From contig NZ_CP106855.1 of the NCBI RefSeq assembly GCF_002209355.2, positions 310,001 to 374,000 on the forward strand: 64,000 nt of DNA. Direction: 5' to 3'. The notes beneath the pieces are model-generated. The model ran no database searches and was not told the origin of the DNA. It saw nothing but the letters and a program-made list of their open reading frames with translations. A program made the translations under genes and the position numbers. Source of the stretch: Bdellovibrio sp. SKB1291214. Lineage in GTDB: Bacteria; Bdellovibrionota; Bdellovibrionia; Bdellovibrionales; Bdellovibrionaceae. Shown piece by piece: positions 16,180 through 24,831 of this stretch; position 1 is the first letter of the stretch; every line of letters begins with the position of its first letter.

Positions 16180-16769
16180 TTTTTATTAAGGCCGATTAGA
16201 AAGATCTCTTTAGAAATTTTGCGTGTTGAATCAGGTTTCATCACTTCGCATTTCGCGAACGATTTCTTGATTTCGTCGCGAAGCTTAGCAAAGTCATCGC
16301 TGTGAAACAGCTTACAAACAAAGTGACCGTCTTTACGCAAAAACTTACGGGCCACATCCAAAGCCAGCTCGCACAATTCCATAGAACGAGCTTGGTCAGT
16401 CATACGAATGCCTGTTGTCTTAGGGGCCATGTCTGACATCACGATATCAAACGGAGGATGAAAACCATGCTCTGTGAAAATTTCTTCCAGATTCAAATCA
16501 CGAAGATCGGCCTGAATAAAAACCGCATTTGGAAGTTTGACCGTCACCGGGCTTAGATCTACACCTAACACGCGCCCCTTTGCACCGACGACTTTCGAAG
16601 CATATTGAGACCAAGAGCCCGGTGAAGCACCTAAATCTAAAACGGTCTGACCGCTGCCTTTAAAGATTTTATATTTCTTGTCGATCTCTTCAAGCTTGAA
16701 AACAGAACGAGCGGCAAAGCCCTCTTCTTTCGCTTTTTTAAAGTATCTATCGCGTGGATTGTAAGTCAT
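16176..16769 (-). CDS. rlmE: 23S rRNA 2'-O-ribose methyltransferase RlmE (FtsJ/RrmJ)
   Basis: Methylates U2552 of 23S rRNA in the 50S subunit (known function of the family). It has 197 residues. The SAM motif is LDLGASPGSWSQYA at 45-58, and motif IV is IVMSDMAPKTTG. The K-D-K-E catalytic tetrad can be traced to K25, the Asp of SDMAP, the Lys of VCKLF, and the Glu of SKEIFLI. The size and motif order match RlmE closely. It is the first gene of a two-gene unit with the pseudouridine synthase. Confidence 0.95.
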   Translation of the reverse strand: MTYNPRDRYFKKAKEEGFAARSVFKLEEIDKKYKIFKGSGQTVLDLGASPGSWSQYASKVVGAKGRVLGVDLSPVTVKLPNAVFIQADLRDLNLEEIFTEHGFHPPFDIVMSDMAPKTTGIRMTDQARSMELCELALDVARKFLRKDGHFVCKLFHSDDFAKLRDEIKKSFAKCEVMKPDSTRKISKEIFLIGLNKK

Positions 16770-16875
16770 ATCGAAGGTTTATGCCCTGTCACTGGGGCCA
16801 AGTCCATTATTAAATTTCACATTCCCTTTTGCCCTTGAATGCATTAGAAAAGATACACCCTCGGGAGGCCCAAAG

Positions 16876-17073
16876 ATGGACATCGTTCTATCCATGAGTA
16901 TTTTCTTTGTTATCGTGACTATGATTTTCATCGCAGTCGGCATTTTCTTACCCGAATGGATGGGGATCACCGGCAAAAGAGCCAAAAAGATCATCGAGGA
17001 ACAAAAAGACACATCAGCCCACTCGGATCAGCCTTCAGCTTCCGAAGAAGCCAAAACTGATTCCGACAAATAG
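16876..17073 (+). CDS. Small single-pass membrane protein
   Basis: A 65-residue protein with one hydrophobic helix (residues 5-25, ending VGIFLPEW) and a charged cytoplasmic-type tail rich in Lys, Glu and Ser. The ribosome site GGGAGG is strong and seven bases from ATG, which supports a real gene. No family recognised. It lies between rlmE (divergent) and the MFS gene (convergent). Confidence 0.7.
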   Translation: MDIVLSMSIFFVIVTMIFIAVGIFLPEWMGITGKRAKKIIEEQKDTSAHSDQPSASEEAKTDSDK

Positions 17074-17096
17074 CTGATCTGATACATAGCGAATTG

Positions 17097-18368
17097 CTAA
17101 TTTTGAATCTGTGGCTCTTTCACCTTCAATAAGAGCCCACCACCGACAACGAACAACACCAAGAGACCCACCATCCCTAAGCGCGAATTACCAGTCAGAG
17201 TCACTGTGAAGGCGACGATCAGGGGCCCAAGAATCGAAGCAAAACGCCCCACTAAGTTAAATAAACCAAAGTACTCGCCACTTTGGTGTTTCGGCGCCAT
17301 TTTAGCAAACAGCGAACGGCTTAAAGACTGAACTCCGCCCTGAACCATTCCTATTACCACCGCTAACATATAGAAATGCCAAGCCTGGCTCATCCACATC
17401 GCTGCAACCACGGTGATTGAGTAAATCAAAATACACATCAAGATCGGCGCCTTTGCGCCAAAACGTTTGGTCACAGTTCCGAAATAGTAGGCGCATGGAA
17501 ATCCGATAAACTGCGTGATTAGAAGTGCTGCAATCAGATCCTTAGAACCCAGTCCGATCGACATGCCGTAATCCACCGCCATCGTCATCACCGTATAGAC
17601 TCCGTCGATATAAAGCCAGTAAGCCATCATAAAGATCAGCAGATTACGTTCCTTGAAAATCAATTCCTTAAAGGTCGCCATCAACGTCAAAATACTGCGA
17701 TTGGATAGCTTCCAAATATTGTCTTTGGAAGCTTCGACAGGAGGTTCAGGTACGTTTCGCGCAAGAGGAATAGAAAAGACAAACCACCAAACCGCCACGG
17801 TCATAAATGAAATTTGTACCGCTTGCGTTCCATCTTTTAATCCGAACCAGTGAGGGAATAAATGCATTAACACATTAACCAGGAATAATACTCCGCCGCC
17901 CAAATATCCTAGAGCATATCCCAGCGAAGACACGTAATCCATCTCTTTAGGTTCAGCTACGAATGGCAAAAGTGATTCATAGAATACGCAACTTGCATTA
18001 AATGCCATCATCGCAATTCCGTAAGCCAGAATGGCACTCCACCAATCACCAGCGGGGATAAATGTCATCCATCCGCAGGCGATCACGCCGATTATCATAA
18101 AAGAAAGGCAGAATAATTTTTTGAATCCCTTAAGATCGGAAATCACTCCCAGCGTGGGACTTAACATTGCGATCACAAGACTTGAAATGGAAATCGCTGT
18201 TCCCAAACGTGCCGTGGTCACCGTCGCGTCAACACCTTGACTCCAATACAGTTTGAAAAAGACGGGGAAAAATCCCGCCATCACGGTCGTGGAGTAAGTG
18301 CTGTTTGCCCAGTCGTACAAAGCCCAACTAACGATCTTCTTTTTGCGATTTTCCATACCGCAAAGCAA
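17097..18368 (-). CDS. MFS transporter, UMF1/Atg22-like family
   Basis: An inner-membrane permease of 423 residues with about 12 membrane helices. The N-terminus WALYDWANSTYSTTVMAGFFP is the signature of the UMF1 (unknown major facilitator 1)/Atg22-like group, whose eukaryotic members export amino acids from vacuoles; bacterial substrates are not established. The TTG at 18368 has AGGGG ten bases upstream; an ATG four codons later lacks a ribosome site but is possible. Downstream the gene ends 24 bp from the small membrane protein, convergently. Confidence 0.88.
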   Translation of the reverse strand: MLCGMENRKKKIVSWALYDWANSTYSTTVMAGFFPVFFKLYWSQGVDATVTTARLGTAISISSLVIAMLSPTLGVISDLKGFKKLFCLSFMIIGVIACGWMTFIPAGDWWSAILAYGIAMMAFNASCVFYESLLPFVAEPKEMDYVSSLGYALGYLGGGVLFLVNVLMHLFPHWFGLKDGTQAVQISFMTVAVWWFVFSIPLARNVPEPPVEASKDNIWKLSNRSILTLMATFKELIFKERNLLIFMMAYWLYIDGVYTVMTMAVDYGMSIGLGSKDLIAALLITQFIGFPCAYYFGTVTKRFGAKAPILMCILIYSITVVAAMWMSQAWHFYMLAVVIGMVQGGVQSLSRSLFAKMAPKHQSGEYFGLFNLVGRFASILGPLIVAFTVTLTGNSRLGMVGLLVLFVVGGGLLLKVKEPQIQN

Positions 18369-18426
18369 ATCACAAATTCCCCTGGAATGGGAGAATTAGT
18401 TTTCGGCTTTTCCAGAGTCTATTTTT

Positions 18427-18657
18427 TTATTCTTTTTCTTTTGTGACTTCTTGTTCTTTTCGACCATTGAATTCACCGTAGAGATTGACTGCTCCGATCG
18501 CCGTGAGCACAACGCCGACGACGATATATATGACGACAGCCCTACGATTTTGATTAAAGACGTAACTGAATGCTCCTGTTATCACCACCAGAGGACCCAG
18601 TACTACCATGGACGACACAATCTGACGGAGTGCGAACACTCCAAGCTCAGAATTCAT
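18427..18657 (-). CDS. Small two-helix membrane protein
   Basis: A 76-residue protein with two hydrophobic helices (about 17-35 and 40-60) and a charged C-terminal tail rich in Glu and Lys. GGGGG stands very close to the ATG. No family recognised. It is upstream of the MFS gene on the same strand with a 58-bp gap, so the two may share a transcript. Confidence 0.65.
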   Translation of the reverse strand: MNSELGVFALRQIVSSMVVLGPLVVITGAFSYVFNQNRRAVVIYIVVGVVLTAIGAVNLYGEFNGRKEQEVTKEKE

Positions 18658-18774
18658 AACCCCCGCCTACGTTCAAGATTGGTTATTCGATTTCTGTAAT
18701 CTTCAATTTTCTGTAGAACTTATCGGTAGGACTTTTGTCAGCTTAAGTGAAAAAATAAGTAAGTTAAATCGCTT

Positions 18775-19575
18775 TTACGTCTCATACAGGGAAAGCAACA
18801 CTGCCGGTTTTGAGACAATAGTAAGATGGTTTAAACCTGCCTCTAAAACAACGGGAGAGGCGATCCCTTCAAATATTTCCTGATGGCGGTGACCCAACAC
18901 CACCTCATCCCTGTCCCCCGTCACTACAGCAACGGGAACATTTTCTTCACGTAAACGAAAAAGTAAATCTTCAGGAACGACAGCAGCTTTGATGAATTCG
19001 GAACTGTAATGCGTCTTTTCTTCGCCACTCTTAAAAATTTCGGGATAGTTAACGCTGATACCTTCACCATCGCGATCCATAAAGATCCAGCCCCCCAAAT
19101 CGTCCGTCAGGGCATTAAAGGATTTGGGCAAGTAAGGTGCAATGGCCACGAACTTAGAAAATTGTTTTGCAATGTCCGAAGCCGCGATTCTTAAAGCAAA
19201 CCCGCCGCCCAAAGAATGGCCTGATAAGATCATTTTTTTAACTGAGGTTTTCATCTTTATGTGAATGATGAGTTCTTCCAAATCAATTTCTAACTGATTG
19301 GCAGCGATCAGATCCGACGCTGCAAGACTTGCTCCGTGACCCCGAAAATCCGGAGTGACGACTTGAGCAATACCCGCCTTAGCAATGGCACTGGCTAAGG
19401 CACACAGGTAACGACTGTCGCCACCAACACCGTGATACAAGATAACTAGATTTTCCGATTGGGTAGAATAAAAGCGATAGGAAAGGACATCCTTTTGACG
19501 AGTGCGAAACACTTCCTGCGGAGCCAAACGGTCCACAGGAATTTTGAAATCGCGCAGGTCAAAAGCAAGCTTCAT
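18775..19575 (-). CDS. Alpha/beta hydrolase
   Basis: A 266-residue serine hydrolase. The nucleophile elbow is GHSLGG (S121), the oxyanion strand is LVILYHGVGGDS, the acid is probably the Asp of VTGDRDEVV, and the catalytic His lies in LNHLTI near the end. It is monoacylglycerol-lipase-like in layout. No signal peptide. Its ATG overlaps the stop of the ABC-F gene by one base (TAATG), indicating tight coupling. Substrate unknown. Confidence 0.88.
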   Translation of the reverse strand: MKLAFDLRDFKIPVDRLAPQEVFRTRQKDVLSYRFYSTQSENLVILYHGVGGDSRYLCALASAIAKAGIAQVVTPDFRGHGASLAASDLIAANQLEIDLEELIIHIKMKTSVKKMILSGHSLGGGFALRIAASDIAKQFSKFVAIAPYLPKSFNALTDDLGGWIFMDRDGEGISVNYPEIFKSGEEKTHYSSEFIKAAVVPEDLLFRLREENVPVAVVTGDRDEVVLGHRHQEIFEGIASPVVLEAGLNHLTIVSKPAVLLSLYET

Positions 19576-21206
19576 TAGCGAGCGCCCGCTTCCTGTTTCT
19601 TTTTATGAAGATAGTAGTCGTAATCGCCCTCGTAGATACGAAGCTGATTTTTATCCACCTCAAAGACGCGAGTCGTGATTTCACGCAAGAAGTGACGGTC
19701 ATGCGATACGATCATCACTGTTCCTGGGAAATTTTTGATAGCATCCAACAAGATTTCACGGGACACGATATCCAAGTGATTCGTCGGCTCATCCAGAACC
19801 AGCAAGTTCACCGGTTGTGCTAAGATGGTCGCCAAAACCACGCGGGATTTCTCGCCCCCTGAAAGGATAGAAATCTTTTTCTCTGCTTCCTCGCCCGAGA
19901 ACTTAAACGCCCCCAAAAGAGAGCGAACAGTTCCCATGCCCGCGTTTGGCATACGAGAGTGAACTTCATCAACGATTGTCATCTTAGGATCAAGGACATC
20001 CAAGGAGTTCTGAGAGAAGTATCCCAGATTGATGGATGCACCGAGCGCGCATGTTCCGTCAGTAGGCGCAACTTCACCCGCGATAATTTTCAAGAGCGTG
20101 GATTTACCAGCTCCATTCACTCCGACCACGGCGACACGGTCCATGCGCTTCACCAGGGCGTTAGCGCCGGAGAAGACGTTTTTCTCTTTACCGTCATCAC
20201 GCTTCCAAACTTTTGAAAGTCCCTCAAACTTGACAACCTCATCCCCGCCACGTGGAGGCGTCGGCCATACGAATTTGATTTCATTTTCTTCAACCGGAAT
20301 TTCAATGCGATCAATTTTTTCTAGCTTCTTAACACGCGACTGAACTTGTGCAGCGTGGGAAGCACGAGCCGCAAAGCGAGCAATAAACTCTTCTTCTTTG
20401 GCAAGCATTTCTTCCTGACGTTTGGCTGCCGCGATCAATTGTTCCATGCGGATGTCGCGCTCTTTTTCATAGAAGTCGTAGTTACCACCGTAAACAGTGA
20501 TGGTCTTATTTGCGATTTCAACGATTTTAGAAACGATGCGATTCATGAAGTCACGGTCATGCGACGTCATAAGAACCGCGCCTTTGAAGTTCACCAACCA
20601 CTCTTCAAGCCAGATAATAGATTCTACGTCCAAGTGATTCGTCGGCTCGTCCATCAGCAAAACTTGCGGATTCATCACCAGGATTTTCGCCAAGGCGATG
20701 CGCATCTTCCAACCACCCGAGAAACTCTCTGTGGGACGGTGATAATCATCAGGACCGATACCAAGACCTGTTAAGATCTCTGCCGCACGGGATTCAAGAT
20801 CGTAACCACCGAGGCGTTCAAACTCACCTTGCATTTCACCGTAGACCTCAAGAATTTTCATCATCTCATCCGGATCCAAATCTGGGTCGGAAAGCTTGGC
20901 TTCGTATTCTTGCATCTTTACTTGCATATTGCCGATATTGCCGATTGCGGATTTAACTTCCTCGATCGCTGAGCGGCCACGCATGTCTTCGATATTTTGC
21001 GAGAAGTAACCGATAACTGTTTTATCAGATTTAGAAACAGTGCCTTCATAACCTTCTTCACCCGTGATGATACGGAAGATGGTTGTTTTACCTGTTCCAT
21101 TCAAACCCACAAGACCGATTTTTTCACCGTCGTTGATTTGGAAGTTACCGTTACGATAGAGAACTTTGTTCCCCTGCTGCTTTGTGATGTTTGATAAGTG
21201 AATCAT
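19575..21206 (-). CDS. ABC-F family ATPase
   Basis: A cytoplasmic tandem-ABC protein of 543 residues without membrane segments; the family acts on ribosomes. The first ABC unit has GLNGTGKTT at 34-42, the signature FSGGWKMRIALA, and LLMDEPTNHLD. The second has GVNGAGKST, LSGGEKSRVVLA and LVLDEPTNHLD. Between them is a charged P-site-tRNA-interaction-type linker around residues 240-290 (KRQEEMLAKEEEFIARF). The final residues form a short tail, without the long coiled C-terminus of Uup. I cannot place it firmly among the EttA, Uup, YbiT or YheS branches. Confidence 0.92.
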   Translation of the reverse strand: MIHLSNITKQQGNKVLYRNGNFQINDGEKIGLVGLNGTGKTTIFRIITGEEGYEGTVSKSDKTVIGYFSQNIEDMRGRSAIEEVKSAIGNIGNMQVKMQEYEAKLSDPDLDPDEMMKILEVYGEMQGEFERLGGYDLESRAAEILTGLGIGPDDYHRPTESFSGGWKMRIALAKILVMNPQVLLMDEPTNHLDVESIIWLEEWLVNFKGAVLMTSHDRDFMNRIVSKIVEIANKTITVYGGNYDFYEKERDIRMEQLIAAAKRQEEMLAKEEEFIARFAARASHAAQVQSRVKKLEKIDRIEIPVEENEIKFVWPTPPRGGDEVVKFEGLSKVWKRDDGKEKNVFSGANALVKRMDRVAVVGVNGAGKSTLLKIIAGEVAPTDGTCALGASINLGYFSQNSLDVLDPKMTIVDEVHSRMPNAGMGTVRSLLGAFKFSGEEAEKKISILSGGEKSRVVLATILAQPVNLLVLDEPTNHLDIVSREILLDAIKNFPGTVMIVSHDRHFLREITTRVFEVDKNQLRIYEGDYDYYLHKKKQEAGAR

Positions 21207-21330
21207 GGTCCCTTATATAGCCCGAATTTCATCGAGATGCGCCAAAATTTTTAATTATTTACACCGAAGCAGCTTTAAGCCAGCTCCTCTGCCAGGATTT
21301 TAGGCAGCCTTAAAAGTATATCTGACTTTT

Positions 21331-21416
21331 TGAGTTTCCTCTAACCGCATCCCCAGCACAGCCCCGGAAGGTCAAGCCGGAAGCAGGTCTTAAGGTGGAG
21401 TGCCAGATTGGAATCA
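21331..21416 (+). ncRNA. Putative structured RNA (rod-like, 4.5S/SRP-RNA resemblance) upstream of deaD
   Basis: The gap between the ABC-F gene and deaD holds a rod that can be drawn by eye. TGA(GT)TTCC pairs with GGAATCA, TCT with AGA, GCA with TGC, and TCC with GGA, separated by small internal loops (5' AACC opposite 3' C). The apical part contains GGTCAAGCC and GGAAGCAGG, which recall the conserved GGTCAGG...GGAAG...AGCAG core of bacterial SRP RNA. The tetraloop stem, however, seems shortened, so an SRP assignment is uncertain. It may instead be a 5' leader of deaD. The rest of 21207-21658 shows only a small CTGCC/GGCAG hairpin (21290-21308). Confidence 0.4.
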
Positions 21417-21658
21417 GTTATCACGAGGGCTCCTTAGTTCATCGAATTGCACGAGAAGGCGTATAATCGCCGAGAGCGATGTAAGTGTCTGAAATACTCT
21501 CAGTTTCTGCAAATAGTTCATTATTCTTACAACGCTGGAATATATCCTGAGCTTTTAACCCTAAGATCGTGTATCTTGCACCATTCCTAGAGCATATACC
21601 AATACCCCAAACGACTTTGGCCCTTTGGTTAAGTGCTCCACTAACTGAAAGGCTACTC

Positions 21659-23575
21659 GTGACTCCTCCTTTAACTACTGTCGATACATTTGAAAGCTTT
21701 GGTCTTAGCGCTCCGTTGATGGAAGCGATGAAAGACATGGGCTTCTCAACTCCGACGCCCATCCAAAAACAAGCTATTCCTTTGCTATTAGGCGGTGCGA
21801 ACGATTTTATCGGTCTCGCTTCTACAGGTACTGGTAAAACTGCTGCGTTCGGTATTCCTCTTATTGAAAACCTTGATGCTACAATCAAAGACACTCAAGC
21901 ACTTGTTCTTTCTCCAACTCGTGAGTTGGCGTTGCAAGTTGCTGAGCAATTGGCTTTGCTTGGTAAGAAAAAAGGCATCCGCGTCGTAACAATTTACGGT
22001 GGTGCTTCTTACCGCACACAAATCGACGGTATCAAACGTGGCGCCCACATCGTGGTTGCGACTCCGGGCCGTTTGGTTGATTTCCTTGAGCAAAAAATGA
22101 TCAAGCTTTCTAAAGTTCAAACTGTGATCCTAGACGAAGCAGACGAAATGCTTTCTATGGGTTTCAAAGACGCTTTGGATTTTATCTTATCAGCAACTCA
22201 CCCCGACGACGCGGCCTCTAACGAGCGCGCAGCTTGCAGAACTTGGTTGTTCTCTGCGACGATGTCGACTGAAGTTCGCCGTATCACTGAAAAATATTTG
22301 GAAAATCCAGAGACAGTGGCTGTGAACAAAGTGGGTTCTACCGCTGATACTATTGAGCAAATTTACTACACAGTTAAGAACATGCACAAAACAGAGGTGA
22401 TCTCTCGCTTGTTGCAAACGGCTCCAGAATTCTACGGTATCATCTTCTGCCAAACTAAAATGGAAGTTGCTGAGCTTGCAGATATTTTAACTCAACGTGG
22501 TTTCCCAGCAGACTCGTTGCACGGTGATAAATCACAACAGGAGCGTGAAGCTACTTTGAAGAAATTCAAAGCTCGCGCTGTTAAAGTGATCGTGGCGACA
22601 GACGTTGCCGCTCGTGGTTTGGATATCAAAGACCTTACTCACGTGATCAATCACTCTTTGCCATGGGATGCTGAATCTTATGTTCACCGTATCGGTCGTA
22701 CAGGTCGTAACGGCTCTAAAGGTGTTGCCATCACTTTGGTGAACTCTGATCAATTGACTCTTCTTCGCCGTGTGATGAACACGACGAAAGCGACGTTCAC
22801 TAAAGGCGTTGTCCCTTCGGCTGACGAAGTTGCGGGTCTTAAAATCAAAAACGTGTTGGATAAAGTTGGCTCTATGGATGCGACAAATCCATCCTTGCTA
22901 TTGGCTGCTGATTTGATCCAAGATCTTGTTCAAGCTGATGATATCAACTTTAAAGATCTTTCGACTGAGGACTTGTTAGCTCGCTTTATCGTGGCTTACT
23001 TCCCAGACGTATTTGTTAAAAAAGATGTGATCCTTGATTACATGGGTGATCGCATCCCTCGTGAATTGTTGCCTCGTGATCCGAACAACAACCGCTTCAC
23101 TGCGGGCCGTGATGGTGGTGGAGATCGTGGTGGTTACCGCGATCGTCCTCGCACAGGTGGCGGCTACCGTGGTGATCGTGGTGGTTTCCGCAGCAACCGT
23201 CGTGATGACGGCGACCGTCCTCGTTACAACGATGGTGGTTACCAAAACGACGCTCCAAGCAGAGGTGCAAGTGCTCCTCGCCGTTCTGGTGGCGCAAGCG
23301 CTAGCTTCCGCGGCAACAATGATGCTGGTGGTGGCGAACGCGCAGAACGCAGCACAAGTGCACGCACTGAGCGTTATGACCGCGAAGAAGGCCGTGGCAA
23401 CCGCGCACCTGCGGGTGACAATGGCGGTGGCGAACGTTCTTTCCGCAAACGTTCTTTCAACAGCGACGAAAACCGTGGTGCTCGCGCTGAACGCACTGAG
23501 CGCGCGGACCATCCAGGGATCAAAAGATCTCGCCCAAGTGGCGGCTCTTCCGCTCCCCGTCGTTTCCGTGATTAA
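21659..23575 (+). CDS. deaD: DEAD-box RNA helicase with RGG-rich tail (DeaD/CsdA-like)
   Basis: An ATP-dependent RNA helicase of about 638 residues for ribosome assembly and RNA turnover. It has the Q-motif with PTPIQKQAIP, Walker A STGTGKT near residue 55, DEAD near 159 (VILDEADEML), SAT, and HRIGRTGRNG near 340. From about residue 482 the tail is a Gly-Arg-Asp-rich low-complexity region with repeated RGG, RGGYR and RGDRGG units, which fits RNA binding and condensate formation. The GTG at 21659 has GAAAGG upstream and starts right before the family N-terminus; the frame is open to 21569 but those residues look unrelated. The leader of over 400 bp is long for this window. Confidence 0.93.
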   Translation: MTPPLTTVDTFESFGLSAPLMEAMKDMGFSTPTPIQKQAIPLLLGGANDFIGLASTGTGKTAAFGIPLIENLDATIKDTQALVLSPTRELALQVAEQLALLGKKKGIRVVTIYGGASYRTQIDGIKRGAHIVVATPGRLVDFLEQKMIKLSKVQTVILDEADEMLSMGFKDALDFILSATHPDDAASNERAACRTWLFSATMSTEVRRITEKYLENPETVAVNKVGSTADTIEQIYYTVKNMHKTEVISRLLQTAPEFYGIIFCQTKMEVAELADILTQRGFPADSLHGDKSQQEREATLKKFKARAVKVIVATDVAARGLDIKDLTHVINHSLPWDAESYVHRIGRTGRNGSKGVAITLVNSDQLTLLRRVMNTTKATFTKGVVPSADEVAGLKIKNVLDKVGSMDATNPSLLLAADLIQDLVQADDINFKDLSTEDLLARFIVAYFPDVFVKKDVILDYMGDRIPRELLPRDPNNNRFTAGRDGGGDRGGYRDRPRTGGGYRGDRGGFRSNRRDDGDRPRYNDGGYQNDAPSRGASAPRRSGGASASFRGNNDAGGGERAERSTSARTERYDREEGRGNRAPAGDNGGGERSFRKRSFNSDENRGARAERTERADHPGIKRSRPSGGSSAPRRFRD

Positions 23576-23612
23576 TTAGTATTTAGCAAGTCAACTATGT
23601 GGGCGACTTCGA

Positions 23613-23646
23613 GGGCCGGTGAGAGATCACCGGCCCTTTGTTTTTT
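23613..23646 (+). terminator. Rho-independent terminator after deaD
   Basis: A ten-base stem GGGCCGGTGA (23613-23622) pairs with TCACCGGCCC (23627-23636) around a GAGA loop, followed by TTTGTTTTTT. Confidence 0.95.
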
Positions 23647-23742
23647 CCGGTGCCCATTTGAGTCTCCTATCTAACTTATAGACACCCAATCACGATTTAA
23701 AATCGCTTTAAACCCGGGGCAAAACTTGCAACTAGCGGCCCG

Positions 23743-24831
23743 ATGCCCAAAAAGCTTCTGTTTAACCTTATTTTACCGACTCTCATCACATTGCCTCTGG
23801 CAATGACGGGCTGCTCATTTCGCAAAGAGCCAGTTAAAGCACAGAGCAAAACAACTCAGCACGAGGTTCAAAACGAATCTTTAGAGTTACAGTTTAATTC
23901 TAAATCCAACGATGACCTTATCGCTCAACTCGACAAAATGAGCGATCAAGAACTATATAAGAATGCAGCACTAGATTTAACTATCAGAACCAAAAACAGT
24001 GAGGTTTTGGTATATTTACTTCGCGACCGACAAATATCTCCGTTTGCATATAGCGAAGCATCTCAGCTGGAATTGGAGCGCAATCCCTCAATTAACTCTG
24101 TTTTAGTATCTTATCAAACCCCCCTACTTCTATACATTATCTCTGAGCTAAAGAACGACAACACCCTGGAAAAATGGGAATCATATCTAAGCAAGAACCA
24201 CTTCAACAGTGGCTCTTGTTTAAATCTGTTTCAAACCATTAACTCTCTTTATTATTATCCCAATGTCTATTCAAACCCCTGGGACATTTCAATAAATGAA
24301 CAGAGCCTTTTAAACTCATTACAGAGTCTATCAAACTCATCTGTATGCAAGAACTTAAAAAGCCAAATGCCAACTTCGTTTCTTAATATGTGGATGCAAA
24401 ATGAGTTACGTCTACAATACTACCGAAAATTTAACTCAGACAGAGTTGTTGTGTTCCTAAAGTCATTGGGCTCTTTCCAAAATTTTTCGATTGATGTCGT
24501 CGCAAAAGGCGGCGTATACAGAATCGATCCTCGCAACTTAGTTCTTGCTGCATTACCGTTTGGGAAAGAAATTAAAAAGAAAGAATACTGGATCGCTTTA
24601 CTTGCTCCCATGGTAAGCACGTCGCCATATTTCTATCATATTTACTATGTTGAAAAAGATGCTGACTCCGATTGCGGAGCTATAGATCCTCTTTGTGAAG
24701 TTCAAAATACCTATGCGACTGGAGAAACTCAAGGCCTACTAGAGCAAGTTAAAATTGATAAGGTGACAGGCGACATCGAAGAAGACTCGGACAATTATGG
24801 TGTTCCAGGCAATAAGGATAAGAAAAAATGA
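23743..24831 (+). CDS. Lipoprotein with ankyrin-like segment, paralogue 1 of 3
   Basis: An exported lipoprotein of 362 residues; the lipobox is LAMTGC with the Cys near residue 24. A segment around residues 75-95 (ALDLTIRTKNSEVLVYLL) reads like an ankyrin repeat helix pair. A later block (LNMWMQNELRLQYYRKF) aligns by eye with LYKLEARRTYQDRF in the next gene and IYQLQSRNTYQEAL in the third, so the three are tandem relatives. No catalytic motif is visible. It begins an overlapping run of genes (4-bp ATGA junctions) and is followed at some distance by a lysozyme-like gene. Base use is more AT-rich than in the housekeeping neighbours. Function unknown. Confidence 0.75.
   Translation: MPKKLLFNLILPTLITLPLAMTGCSFRKEPVKAQSKTTQHEVQNESLELQFNSKSNDDLIAQLDKMSDQELYKNAALDLTIRTKNSEVLVYLLRDRQISPFAYSEASQLELERNPSINSVLVSYQTPLLLYIISELKNDNTLEKWESYLSKNHFNSGSCLNLFQTINSLYYYPNVYSNPWDISINEQSLLNSLQSLSNSSVCKNLKSQMPTSFLNMWMQNELRLQYYRKFNSDRVVVFLKSLGSFQNFSIDVVAKGGVYRIDPRNLVLAALPFGKEIKKKEYWIALLAPMVSTSPYFYHIYYVEKDADSDCGAIDPLCEVQNTYATGETQGLLEQVKIDKVTGDIEEDSDNYGVPGNKDKKK

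Noticed and set aside
22976-23579. Long ORFs in other frames (178 and 181 codons) over the 3' part of deaD
   Set aside because: They arise from the repetitive GGT/CGT codons of the RGG tail; their products are low-complexity strings and they lack ribosome sites.
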